Source: RGIG3528 sp964653855 (lineage in GTDB: Bacteria > Bacillota > Clostridia > Lachnospirales > Lachnospiraceae). From it: a stretch of 11,566 nucleotides of DNA. Below the pieces are notes generated by a model. It ran no database searches. It worked only from the letters and a program-made list of their open reading frames with translations, and was not told where the DNA came from. The DNA lies in the NCBI GenBank assembly GCA_964653855.1, contig CAZZFV010000054.1, positions 1 through 11,566 on the forward strand, given 5' to 3'. Below, piece by piece: positions 1 to 8,530 of this stretch. The translations under genes were made by a program, and so were the position numbers. Every line of letters begins with the position of its first letter. Positions within the stretch are counted from its first letter, which is position 1.

Positions 1-13
1 AACCTCTGAAACA

Positions 14-766
14 TCACACATATTTATAAATATCAATGCAGTCCTTACCTTTCTTACTTTGTCCCGTAGTTTCCCCGACAACAAACTTCCCGTATCCCCT
101 CACGGAAAAAATATCCCCTTCTTTTAACATTTTATCGCGCGCTTCAAGCGTTTTCCCGTTTAATGTCACATAACCCTTCAAAAAAAACGGCGGCACATTT
201 CCGCGAGCCATATGGCACACATGTGCGATAATCGCGTCCGCACGTGCCGACGACACCCGGATATGATTAAGCTCTTTTTTAAACACAACATCCGAATCGG
301 GAAATTCGCATAACGAAACCGTCACATTGTTTCGTCCCACCGACACGAGATTTTGTGTCAAAAATTCCGAAAATTTGTTTTCGCAAAAAATATATGCGTC
401 TTTTTCTTTTACGACAATGTCTCCGAACACACGCCTTTCGACACCGAGCGACATAATTGCCCCAAGATAATCTCTGTGTGTGAGCAGAGCGGCAAATTTT
501 TCAGATACGGGCGAAACTTTTACGCATTCAATCGGAAAAGGCACATCATATCCCATTTCATCGGGATTTCCGAATTTTATCATGCGCCGTTCCGCCATAT
601 CGTATCCGCCGTACGAAAAGTAAGTTATTCCGTAAAGCTCCTTCTTTTGTTTTTCAAATTCCGAAAATTCATCGATTGTCAAAAAGTCGCTGAACAGAAA
701 TATATTGTCCGAATACGACTTTTTGGCCATGTCGACGAGTCTTTTTGTGAGAAGATCAGAATCCAT
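14..766 (-). CDS. ylmH: YlmH family S4-domain RNA-binding protein
   Basis: Complete 250-aa protein with the YlmH layout. An N-terminal RRM-like region runs to about residue 160 and includes the family block HRDYLGAIMSLG at 97-108, followed by RRVFGDIVV. A C-terminal S4 RNA-binding domain covers about 172-230 (SARADAIIAHV, GYVTLNGK, LKEGDIFSVRGYGKF). The lysine-rich end KKGKDCIDIYKYV is also usual. B. subtilis YlmH is encoded near division genes and, from memory, has been linked to ribosome-associated quality control; a role on the 50S subunit or nascent-chain RNA is inferred here from family. It is the last gene of addB-addA-ylmH visible in the window, 49 bp after the addA stop. The ATG at 766 is the only conventional start, because a stop lies six codons upstream. 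The nearest AGG is 14 nt away, so initiation looks weak or coupled to addA. Family call sure; cellular role less so. Confidence 0.93.
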   Translation of the reverse strand: MDSDLLTKRLVDMAKKSYSDNIFLFSDFLTIDEFSEFEKQKKELYGITYFSYGGYDMAERRMIKFGNPDEMGYDVPFPIECVKVSPVSEKFAALLTHRDYLGAIMSLGVERRVFGDIVVKEKDAYIFCENKFSEFLTQNLVSVGRNNVTVSLCEFPDSDVVFKKELNHIRVSSARADAIIAHVCHMARGNVPPFFLKGYVTLNGKTLEARDKMLKEGDIFSVRGYGKFVVGETTGQSKKGKDCIDIYKYV

Positions 767-784
767 ATATTTTATGTTTACCTA

Positions 785-829
785 TTTAAACCGCAAAATT
801 TTAAACCGCAAATTTTTACACCGCGAAAT
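785..829 (-). repeat. Threefold 15-bp tandem repeat over the addA stop codon
   Basis: Three consecutive 15-bp units start at 785, 800 and 815 on the plus strand, with core TTTAAACCGCAAA and a third, more diverged copy (TTTACACCGCGAA). Read on the minus strand in the addA frame, each unit encodes Phe-Ala-Val-stop. The addA gene ends at the first unit it meets (TAA at 816-818). The other two form a non-coding tail carrying two further in-frame stops. It fills most of the addA-ylmH gap and probably arose by slippage duplication of the addA end. Confidence 0.85.
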
Positions 830-3800
830 CAATATCTTTTGCAACCGAATAAATGATTTTTTCCTTCACCTTTTTACCCGTGATTTGGGTTACGGCAAGC
901 GCATAAATATCAAGCTGCACATGATATTTTGCCCGAAGTTCGGTTTCGGCATCCCGATAAACCTTGTCGGTTTTGTAATCGATTATCGTAATCGAGTCGC
1001 CGTCATCAATGTATGCGTCGATTATACCCTGCACCATGACGGGCGTGGCTGCCTTATCCGTTTTCGAATAGAAATTGTATTCTTCGGGTGTAAGATTATA
1101 CACAAATTGCTGTTCTCTGTGAAGATGCCCCGATTTTTCCGCTTTTATCATCCTTTTTCCTATGTCACTCATACAAAACTTTGCGATTTTGTTTATCGAC
1201 ACGGTATCAAGGATGTCGGCTTCAAGAAATCCCTCTTTTATCAAATAATCGATATCTTCCGAAACGGATTTCGTTGCGTCCTCAAATGTATCATATTTTC
1301 CGTTATATTGCAATTTTTCAAACACTTCATGATAAAGCGTTCCTCGAAGAGCGCCCTTTGAAACTTCGGGCTCGGACTTAAATTTTCTTGGCTCTTCCGT
1401 GTTTAAGTCCGCATCCGGTGAATTTACATTTGATATACCTGTATCCGGTGCATTTTCTGTGTTTAAGTCCGCATCCGATTTTTCTTCCACACATAATCCC
1501 GTAAGATAAGGCACGTTTTCCGCTTCTCTCTCCGCCTCTTCCATGAGATTTTCGATTTCGATATGCTTAAGCTCCGACACCGAAACTCTGACGGGAGCCT
1601 CCGCTTCCGCCGTGTAGGGATAAACAAATTCCTTTTGCGCCTTTATTTCCGCTTTGATATCCGGATCGTCAAAAATTGTTGCGGGGGTATGAGTTGCTTC
1701 CGGTTCTGTTGCTTTTACGCTTTCCGGATTTGCTTTTATTGCTCCCTCACTTTTCCTCTTCTTCTCTGCCTGTTTCTTTAACTCAGTTCTCGTATACCCC
1801 GAATTTTTAAGCATAAATGCGGCATCCTGCCCCGCATACGCCACAAGCGTCACATCAAAATCCGCCGAAAAGCTTTCGGTACCGCAATTTCTTGTAATCC
1901 TTATCGTATCCTTAATATCTTTTTTCGAGAATTCCGCCGTATCGATTTTTTGTCCCACAAACAGAGAAGGACAGATAAAATCCATAAGTCTGTTAACCTT
2001 CAAAATATCATTCAGCAAAAATGCACCGTCGTTCGAAGTAAAACAATTTTCCCATTCGCTTATTTTTTTACCCGGATCTTTTATTTTTCCGACGATAAAA
2101 AGCTTTTCCTTCGCACGCGTAAGCGCAACATAAAGCTTTCTTGCCTCTTCCGAAATAAGCTTTCGTTTTTCCGAGTCAACCATATAATTCTGCTTTATTG
2201 TATTAAACTTGACACGTTTTTTTGTATCGATATAATTTGACGCAATCCCCATCTCATGATTCATAATTATGGATTCCCGCAAATCTTTCATATTAAATTT
2301 TTTATCGATATCGCACAAAAAGACAACGGGAAATTCAAGTCCCTTTGACTTATGAATCGTAAGGATCCTAACCGCATCGTCCGCCGCATCGGAACTCGCC
2401 TCACCGAAGTTTTCCTTGTCTTCGATACATCTGTCTATATAATGAATAAAATCATGCACACCCGCATATGCGCCGTGTTCGTATTTTTTTGCGATATTCA
2501 CAAAAAGATCCAGGTTTCCGCGCCTCCGCTCTCCGTATGGCATAACGGACACAATATCCTTAAATCCCGTTTCGTCATAGATCGCCTCTATAAGCGAATG
2601 CACCGTGTCTGTATTTTTTCTTACAAGAAGTGCATCATATATATCAAAAAATCTTTGTAATTTTTCTTTGACGGAATCAATTAAGCCTGACTCAGGATTT
2701 TCGCAAAGTTCCCTTACGCATTTATAAAGCGGAAGTTTATCCTTTTTATCCTTATTTTTGTAAGTTGCGATTAATCCGAGTTCCTCCGCACCGATATTTA
2801 CGATTTCCGAATGAAGCACGGCCGCAAAGCTTATGTCATCATAAGGATTGTCAAGGATTTTCAAAAAACAAATTATTTTCTTTATTTCCGGTGTGTCAAA
2901 AAATCCTTTTGTAAGCTCGGCGGTTATCGGAATTCGCATATTTTGAAATATATCCGTGTAGATTTTTGCGACTCCCGCCGTATACAAAAAGAGAAGCGCA
3001 AAATCACCGTATTTTATGTTTCTGACAATCGGTTTTTGATTCTTGTCAAGTCCGTCCGACACCTTAAATCCGCCTTCAACCATTTCCCGGATTTTTCTTC
3101 CGACGGTCAATGCTTCCAAATATGCAGTCGAATCGTCCTCATCATCCGATGAAGATTCTTCGTCATCGTTTTCGTAATCTTCTTCCTCACCTGTGCCGTC
3201 TGAATTATCCTTATTGTTTACTTTTTGCGGCGAATCAGTCTCATCGAGGCTTTTTGCTTCTACGGCAGTTTTAGTTAAATCTCCCGTCTCCGTTAAAACG
3301 ATTCTCGCGTCCGGATTTGTTTCGGTCAATATAATTTCGGTATTGTATTTGGGGCTTTCCGTATCGTCATTTTCATAATTAACCGAACCCGCGTGCAAAG
3401 CACTTGCCGAATCATATTCTATTTCGGTCAAGTGTTTTCTCATAACCGGCGCCAAAAGCACGTTTACGCTGTTCAAGACAGACTCCCTGCTTCTGTAATT
3501 TTTTGAAAGATCGATTTTTATATGAGTGCCCGTGCTTTCAAATTCCTCATATTTTTGTATAAAAAGCTCGGGGCGCGCGTTTCTGAAGCCGTATATGCTT
3601 TGTTTTACGTCACCCACCATAAAAAGATTCGGAGATACCGCTTCTTCACCCGCACCCGATTCTTTTACAACACTTCTGTCATGTGACACGCTTGCGAGAA
3701 TATACTCCTGGATAAAGCTTGAATCCTGATACTCATCGATCATTATCTCATCGTAACGACTTGAAATTTCACGCGCAATTTCTGTTCTAACAACATTTCC

Positions 3801-4919
3801 GCAATCGTCTTTCGTACACAAAATATTAAGTGCCATATGCTCTATGTCACCGAAAGTAAAACTGTTTTTTTCTTTTTTTGTTTCGTCAAGACGTTTTTTA
3901 AGTTCTACGGTAAGATCGATAAGCTTTTTTAACGGCACAATCGAGTGCTCAAAAAGCAAATTGCTCTCCTCACGGCTAAAATCATAATATCTTGAAACGT
4001 ATTTTTTAAAAGAATCTCTTACCGCTCCTCTTTTTGCGGTCAAAACTTTTTTTGTTTCCGGATCGCCCGGTGTTTTTCCGCCCGGAAATCTTTCGAATTC
4101 AAACTTGATTTTTTGAAAATATGTATCATAATCGGGCTTCTCTGCAACAAGCTCCGATAATTTTTGAAGCTCATATTTCATTTTTTCCGTTTGCTTTGTT
4201 CCGCCCGCAGCTTCAAAACCCTGATTTATTTCACGTAGCACCGCATAGGTTTCCGAAATCATCTTATACGTTTCGTTTGCGATATCTTGATAAAGAGTGT
4301 CCGGAATGCCTTTATCGCATCCGGTTTGGATATTTTTAAGCCACTCTGTCGGCCACGGCTCGTTTTCCGCTTTTTTTAAAATCTTTTTTATGTAATTTCT
4401 TACATTTTTGTCGTCTTTATACGTTCCGTAGCTTCTCACAAGCGACAAAAAGTCGTTATCCTTACCCGACGCGCTTTCATATTCACTTTCAAAAATTTCA
4501 TCGATAATATCGTCCTCCAGCTGATTTTCAATCGTTTCTTCCATGATCGTAAAATCCGGATTTATATCGCACAATTCAAAATTTTCTTTTACGATATTTC
4601 CGCAAAAGCTGTCTATAGTCGAAATCTCGGCATTTTTAAGCTTTGCGTATTGAATATTAAGCATATCGTCAAACGGATTATTCGAAATTTCCTTTTGAAG
4701 CGACGACTCAAGCCTTTCAAGCATTTCCGACGCCGCAAGACGCGTAAATGTGACAATTAAAAGTCTGTCAACCGATACGGAGCCTTCTTTAATGCGTTCC
4801 ATAATTCTTTTTACAAGAACCGCCGTTTTCCCTGATCCCGCGGCGGCGGCAACAAGAAGTGAAGAATTACGTGCGTCAACGATTCTTTGCTGTTCTGCGG
4901 ACAATTTAAAATCAGCCAT
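816..4919 (-). CDS. addA: AddA, helicase-nuclease subunit of the AddAB recombination complex
   Basis: AddA is the 3'-5' motor and one of the two nucleases of AddAB, which resects double-strand breaks to give ssDNA for RecA. This 1367-aa protein has the complete SF1A helicase set: Walker A AAAAGSGKT (K31), Walker B IDEYQDSS (D395, E396), motif III GDVKQSIYGFRNARPE (D437), motif IV NYRSR (R476), TIHKSKGLEF (H856) and ALTRAK (R935). The C-terminal RecB-type nuclease shows GTLYHEVFE (H1197), GIIDAYID (D1301) and IIDYKTDK (D1314, K1316), so both activities look intact. It is longer than B. subtilis AddA (about 1230 aa). The excess lies in an acidic insertion near residues 530-598 (19-residue run of mostly D, E and S at 578-596) and in a low-complexity linker near 1060-1180 with a decapeptide repeat. 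The ATG at 4919 has GGGAGG 6 nt upstream and overlaps the addB end by 8 bp, implying coupled translation and equal subunit supply. Confidence 0.97.
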   Translation of the reverse strand: MADFKLSAEQQRIVDARNSSLLVAAAAGSGKTAVLVKRIMERIKEGSVSVDRLLIVTFTRLAASEMLERLESSLQKEISNNPFDDMLNIQYAKLKNAEISTIDSFCGNIVKENFELCDINPDFTIMEETIENQLEDDIIDEIFESEYESASGKDNDFLSLVRSYGTYKDDKNVRNYIKKILKKAENEPWPTEWLKNIQTGCDKGIPDTLYQDIANETYKMISETYAVLREINQGFEAAGGTKQTEKMKYELQKLSELVAEKPDYDTYFQKIKFEFERFPGGKTPGDPETKKVLTAKRGAVRDSFKKYVSRYYDFSREESNLLFEHSIVPLKKLIDLTVELKKRLDETKKEKNSFTFGDIEHMALNILCTKDDCGNVVRTEIAREISSRYDEIMIDEYQDSSFIQEYILASVSHDRSVVKESGAGEEAVSPNLFMVGDVKQSIYGFRNARPELFIQKYEEFESTGTHIKIDLSKNYRSRESVLNSVNVLLAPVMRKHLTEIEYDSASALHAGSVNYENDDTESPKYNTEIILTETNPDARIVLTETGDLTKTAVEAKSLDETDSPQKVNNKDNSDGTGEEEDYENDDEESSSDDEDDSTAYLEALTVGRKIREMVEGGFKVSDGLDKNQKPIVRNIKYGDFALLFLYTAGVAKIYTDIFQNMRIPITAELTKGFFDTPEIKKIICFLKILDNPYDDISFAAVLHSEIVNIGAEELGLIATYKNKDKKDKLPLYKCVRELCENPESGLIDSVKEKLQRFFDIYDALLVRKNTDTVHSLIEAIYDETGFKDIVSVMPYGERRRGNLDLFVNIAKKYEHGAYAGVHDFIHYIDRCIEDKENFGEASSDAADDAVRILTIHKSKGLEFPVVFLCDIDKKFNMKDLRESIIMNHEMGIASNYIDTKKRVKFNTIKQNYMVDSEKRKLISEEARKLYVALTRAKEKLFIVGKIKDPGKKISEWENCFTSNDGAFLLNDILKVNRLMDFICPSLFVGQKIDTAEFSKKDIKDTIRITRNCGTESFSADFDVTLVAYAGQDAAFMLKNSGYTRTELKKQAEKKRKSEGAIKANPESVKATEPEATHTPATIFDDPDIKAEIKAQKEFVYPYTAEAEAPVRVSVSELKHIEIENLMEEAEREAENVPYLTGLCVEEKSDADLNTENAPDTGISNVNSPDADLNTEEPRKFKSEPEVSKGALRGTLYHEVFEKLQYNGKYDTFEDATKSVSEDIDYLIKEGFLEADILDTVSINKIAKFCMSDIGKRMIKAEKSGHLHREQQFVYNLTPEEYNFYSKTDKAATPVMVQGIIDAYIDDGDSITIIDYKTDKVYRDAETELRAKYHVQLDIYALAVTQITGKKVKEKIIYSVAKDIDFAV
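1381..1500 (-). repeat. 30-bp period repeat inside addA (decapeptide linker)
   Basis: A 23-bp near-identical block recurs exactly 60 bp apart (1395-1417 and 1455-1477, one mismatch). A shared block (g-atccggtg-attt) recurs 30 bp apart at 1411 and 1441, so the array is built on a 30-bp unit in which alternate units resemble each other most. In protein it gives ten-residue units such as LNTENAPDTG and ISNVNSPDAD, with DADLNTE at 1149-1155 and again at 1169-1175. It lies just before the nuclease domain in a Pro/Asp/Asn-rich linker expected to be unstructured. Phase is kept in whole codons. Confidence 0.75.
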
Positions 4920-7900
4920 TGTTTTCCTCCCTCATCGCCATAATGATTTCATTACGCTTCATTCCCGTCGCATTGTTTACAACATCACCCTTTGATGTGT
5001 CGAATCCGCATACTGCGGAATAATCGCAAAATTTACAGCCTATAACTTTTCCGTTTTTGGAAAGCGGCTTAATTTCGGTATTTCCCGTCAAAATTTCAAC
5101 GGTATCCTTTTCTGTTTTTTTGATTGCATAATCCATTACCGTATTTAAAATTTCTTCGCTGATCGCGGCGCCCTTAATATTCGGAACATCGCTTCCTTTT
5201 ATCTCTTTACCCGTTGTTACCGGAATCTTCGCGGATTTATAATTGGGTTTTAAAACAAGCGGGTTTTCGCGCTCCACGTTCTCTTTTTCCGGAATAAAGC
5301 CGTAATCAAGGCTCTTAAGTACATTCGGATCCGAATTTATGAGTCCCGTTGTCTTATATTTTTCCCTGACTTCCTCATAAATTTTTTCGGCGTTGACAAA
5401 CGTTTTTTCGTCCACTTTGACAATCTCATCCTTTATCGCATTGTAAAGCATGGCTCCCGGCTTAAACGTTTTTGTCTCGTTCTTTTCAGTCGCGGTATTT
5501 TCCGTATCTGCGGTATTCAGAGCGTTTTCACCCGTTTCTGCGGTGTTTAAAGCGTCTTCACTTAATCTTACGTTCGCCTCTTCCTCATTTTGCATATCCG
5601 TTGCCTTGCGAAGATAAACAGGCAATTGCAAAGATATTCCCATATAGACATCGGATAAATTAATGTCTTTGTCACTCGATTTATAATCTATTACCTTTAT
5701 CGCCTGCAAATAATCGGTGTCGCATATATCAACCCTGTCTATCGTGCCGTTTATCGTAACGCTGACATAGTCGGAAGGAGACTTTTCCCCTTCCTCTCCG
5801 TTTGAAAGCGGAATTTTTCTTTCCGATACAAAAGGTTTTTCAAATTCATACGGCTTAAAATCGGTGTTTTTTAATTGTTCAGTCATCATTTGAACGGTTA
5901 TTCCGAGAGCGTCCGCAACACGCGTCGCAAGATATTTGCTTTTTTCGGATTCATAAAACTTTCCGTCTTCGTATTCATCCACAGCCGATTTCGCACAAGA
6001 CGCAATATATTCTTTTTGCTTTTCTTCGGGCACTTCCGTCCAGTCAAGCTTTTCTTTTAAAAGCACAACGCCGTATTTTTTCAGTGCATCGTGTGAAATA
6101 TTTCCGAAATCCGGCGGCAAAAGCTTATATTCATCCTTTTTTTGAATATCCACTCCGTAATTCAAAAAGAATCTGAAAGGACATTTTCCGTATGTTTCGA
6201 ATTTTGAAACGCTGCCGTATAAATTGTTTCCGTAAATTTTCCGGGCGAGGGAATCGGAAATCTTTTCCGGAATATGTTCTTCATTATTTATCCGCGCAAT
6301 ATTTCGGTCACGCTTCATTTTAAGAAGTTCGTCGCTGCCCATATCGTTTTTAAGAACACGCGTGACCCTATCCAAATTATCGATACTTGTTACGGATAAA
6401 TTGTCATAAAGCTTTAAAACTTCCTTTATCGTAAGCGCCTGTTTGAGTTTTTCGCCCGCATCCGCACTCGGATACGAAATCCATAAGAAATCGGTCGGAC
6501 GCGTAAGCGCAAGGTATAAATAAAATCTGTCGTTTCCTGCTTTTTTTAGTCTTCCGGGTGAAAGTTCCACGCCTTTTTTAAGCATACTTTCCTTGTCTCT
6601 GTCCGTTAAAAAGCTTATGCTCCCCGATGCCTTAAAAAGCTTGCTCTCATTTGCGCCGAGCAAAAATAAAGCTCTTATGTGACTCACCCTTGTGCGCTCT
6701 ATATCACCGATTATAAGCTGATCCTTTTCCCCGGGCACAAGTCCAACTTTCGCTTCCATAAGGCCCGCTTCGATGATTTCCCTAAACTCGTTTATTTTTA
6801 TTTTTTCGTTTCCGAGATGCCTTATTGCTTCATCAAATATATCCGAAACCGTCTTAAATACTGCCGCATATTCACGTGCCTTAAGCGGTTCTTTTGTATT
6901 CTTAAAATTTTCCGATATTTCAAGAAGCCGCTCTTCCGTTTTGTTTTCCGTGAAAAAATCAAACAGCATTTCCGCAAATTCACCTGCTGTCTTTTCACGT
7001 GAATTTTTACCCGTTTTGATTAATTTGTCGAGATCGGTAACAATTTTGTTCCGTATGCCGTTAACATATTCAAGGCTTACATATTGACTTTTCGGCACAC
7101 GTTTCAGTTCCTTTGTAAAATCCGATTTAAAGTCTTTCCCCTTTATTCCGTGCGACGTGCAATAATTTTCAAGTAAACATGCGTCATCAAACGATATCCC
7201 GGAAAATCCGCATTTTGCGTACGAAACAAAAAGGTCCGTGTCCGCCTTTTTTTCCATGATAAGAAGAACCGTTTTTACAAAATACGCAAACTCGTTTTCC
7301 TGTAAGCTTTTCTTTTTGTCGGGGAAAAATCTTGCATGAACCGCCGATAACGCGCGTTCAAGAGGCTCCGTATATACGTCCGGGTCACTCAGCAAAATTG
7401 CGATATCCGAATAATGTAATCCGTTTACTCTTACAAGCCGTTCTACTTCCGCCGCCGCAATTTTTACTTCCTCTTCTGTGTTGACCGCATTAAAAACGGT
7501 AATCGAATCGTCAGCATGCGTTTTCGCGCTTCCCTCACCGCCCGATTTTCCAAAAAGTCCCTTCTGCACTGCTGAAAGCGTTTTTGTTTTATATTTGTCG
7601 TAATCCGTAAAAATAAATTTGGGCTCAGCTTCAATCACGCCCTTCGACAGCTTTATAAGCTTATCTATCGTTTCCTTACTCATATGAAAAAGGTCAAATT
7701 CCCGAAGAGGCTTACTTATGCTTTCTTTGTCGATCGTAACCGAAACATAGGTATCAACGGAAAGGCGCAAAAATTCCGAAAGCAGATAATCTTCAGACGG
7801 CGTAAATCCCGTAAAGCCGTCGAGGACAACAACCGCCTTTTTCATAAGACCGCTTTTTTCCAATATTCCCGCAAAGGCATCATACATTCCCTCGTTTGTG

Positions 7901-8424
7901 ATAAGCTTTGCCCCGAGGAATTTGTTTACTTGGGAGACAATCATAAGCGCATCCGTAAGCTTTTTCTTAAGCGCGGGCTCAGAGTCCGACGCATTTATCA
8001 CATTTTCCAAGTCTTCTTCCGTTACGTTATAATTCCACATTTCCGAAAGCATGGCTTTTGCGGACGCCGTAAATCCCGCCCTGTGCGCATAAGCTCCGTA
8101 TGCCGCCATTTTGTCCTTATTTTCGTAAAGAACCTTTTTTATGATCATGCTCTTTCCGATTTCCGAAACAAATTCGGGACGACGCCCCGAGAGCTTATTG
8201 AACGCATTGTTTGCAAGCTTTGTCATGCTTGTGACGTCAATATTTATTATTCCGCCGTTTGGACACACCGACAAAAGATCATATTGTGTTTGGAGCGAAA
8301 ATTGCTCCGGAACGATATAATAATATGTTGTGTCCGGATTTTTCTTTGCCTCTTGTATCACAATATCAAAGAGTTTTTTTGTTTTGCCGCTTCCCGGCAT
8401 CCCGCATACAAAATTAAGTCCCAT
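4912..8424 (-). CDS. addB: AddB, iron-sulfur nuclease and Chi-recognition subunit of AddAB
   Basis: AddB partners AddA; in B. subtilis it cuts the strand opposite to that cut by AddA and contributes to Chi recognition. The 1170-aa product (family about 1160) begins MGLNFVCGMPGSGKT, with an intact Walker A (K14, T15). Other helicase motifs are degenerate, as is normal for AddB. The nuclease motif shows GTIDRVD (D896) and VIDYKSS (D913, K915). The four cysteines that hold the [4Fe-4S] cluster clamping the nuclease domain are present: C748 in GKCPFRFF, and C1130, C1133, C1139 in CKFCDYSAVC. A loop insertion at about 943-986, between QLPVYL and AGMLYN, carries an ALNTA repeat. The start at 8424 is chosen for its GGGGAGG site 5 nt upstream. 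An upstream in-frame ATG at 8553 would run through the neighbouring RNA gene and its terminator. First gene of addB-addA-ylmH. Confidence 0.97.
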   Translation of the reverse strand: MGLNFVCGMPGSGKTKKLFDIVIQEAKKNPDTTYYYIVPEQFSLQTQYDLLSVCPNGGIINIDVTSMTKLANNAFNKLSGRRPEFVSEIGKSMIIKKVLYENKDKMAAYGAYAHRAGFTASAKAMLSEMWNYNVTEEDLENVINASDSEPALKKKLTDALMIVSQVNKFLGAKLITNEGMYDAFAGILEKSGLMKKAVVVLDGFTGFTPSEDYLLSEFLRLSVDTYVSVTIDKESISKPLREFDLFHMSKETIDKLIKLSKGVIEAEPKFIFTDYDKYKTKTLSAVQKGLFGKSGGEGSAKTHADDSITVFNAVNTEEEVKIAAAEVERLVRVNGLHYSDIAILLSDPDVYTEPLERALSAVHARFFPDKKKSLQENEFAYFVKTVLLIMEKKADTDLFVSYAKCGFSGISFDDACLLENYCTSHGIKGKDFKSDFTKELKRVPKSQYVSLEYVNGIRNKIVTDLDKLIKTGKNSREKTAGEFAEMLFDFFTENKTEERLLEISENFKNTKEPLKAREYAAVFKTVSDIFDEAIRHLGNEKIKINEFREIIEAGLMEAKVGLVPGEKDQLIIGDIERTRVSHIRALFLLGANESKLFKASGSISFLTDRDKESMLKKGVELSPGRLKKAGNDRFYLYLALTRPTDFLWISYPSADAGEKLKQALTIKEVLKLYDNLSVTSIDNLDRVTRVLKNDMGSDELLKMKRDRNIARINNEEHIPEKISDSLARKIYGNNLYGSVSKFETYGKCPFRFFLNYGVDIQKKDEYKLLPPDFGNISHDALKKYGVVLLKEKLDWTEVPEEKQKEYIASCAKSAVDEYEDGKFYESEKSKYLATRVADALGITVQMMTEQLKNTDFKPYEFEKPFVSERKIPLSNGEEGEKSPSDYVSVTINGTIDRVDICDTDYLQAIKVIDYKSSDKDINLSDVYMGISLQLPVYLRKATDMQNEEEANVRLSEDALNTAETGENALNTADTENTATEKNETKTFKPGAMLYNAIKDEIVKVDEKTFVNAEKIYEEVREKYKTTGLINSDPNVLKSLDYGFIPEKENVERENPLVLKPNYKSAKIPVTTGKEIKGSDVPNIKGAAISEEILNTVMDYAIKKTEKDTVEILTGNTEIKPLSKNGKVIGCKFCDYSAVCGFDTSKGDVVNNATGMKRNEIIMAMREENNG
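4926..4931 (-). promoter_or_regulatory. Ribosome binding site of addA inside the addB end
   Basis: GGGAGG on the minus strand lies 6 nt before the addA ATG, within the last codons of addB. With the 8-bp overlap ATGGCTGA it fixes the addA start and suggests that ribosomes finishing addB reinitiate on addA. Confidence 0.85.
5507..5560 (-). repeat. 30-bp period repeat inside addB (ALNTA decapeptides)
   Basis: Two 24-bp copies begin at 5507 and 5537 on the plus strand (tctgcggtattcagagcg and tctgcggtgtttaaagcg, then t-ttca), a period of 30 bp. They encode EDALNTAETGE and ENALNTADTEN, about residues 956-976, in a surface loop within the nuclease domain. A weaker related stretch (gtcgcggtattt) lies just before them at about 5489. 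The period and the LNT core match the repeat in the addA linker. Confidence 0.7.
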
Positions 8425-8429
8425 TTTTA

Positions 8430-8436
8430 CCTCCCC
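8430..8436 (-). promoter_or_regulatory. Ribosome binding site of addB
   Basis: GGGGAGG on the minus strand, 5 nt from the ATG at 8424. It is the only strong site near the 5' end of this reading frame and decides the start against the upstream ATG at 8553. Confidence 0.9.
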
Positions 8437-8458
8437 GTAATGATATATATTTATTTTA

Positions 8459-8487
8459 AGTATAACATTTCCGATGCGGAAAAAAAT
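8459..8487 (-). promoter_or_regulatory. Possible addB promoter
   Basis: TATACT at 8464-8459 on the minus strand is a good -10 box. The matching -35 window 17 bp upstream (8487-8482, ATTTTT) is poor. It sits between the terminator of the upstream RNA gene and the addB ribosome binding site, where a promoter is needed unless addB depends on readthrough. Predicted transcription start near 8452, giving a short leader. Confidence 0.4.
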
Positions 8488-8497
8488 TCCCATAAAG

Positions 8498-8528
8498 AAA
8501 AAAGAGGGGTGCTTTTCGGCACGCCCTC
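8498..8528 (-). terminator. Intrinsic terminator of the 6S-like RNA gene
   Basis: On the minus strand GAGGG-C-GUGC pairs with GCAC-CCCUC across the loop CGAAAA, with one bulged C, followed directly by six U. It lies immediately after the 6S-like RNA and about 75 bp before addB, so it should separate that small RNA from the addB operon. Confidence 0.9.
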
Positions 8529-8530
8529 CT

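Noticed and set aside
769..798. Promoter for ylmH (TTGCGG, 16 bp, TAAAAT)
   Set aside because: The predicted start would fall inside the ylmH coding region, so it cannot drive the full gene; the boxes come from the AT-rich repeat.
705..1361. 218-aa plus-strand open frame opposite the addA 3' end
   Set aside because: It lies opposite the conserved nuclease domain, has no ribosome binding site, and its composition is that of a reverse-complement shadow.
1381..1500. CRISPR-like array (30-bp regular units)
   Set aside because: Units are adjacent without unique spacers, lie in frame in addA, and encode decapeptides; it is a coding minisatellite.
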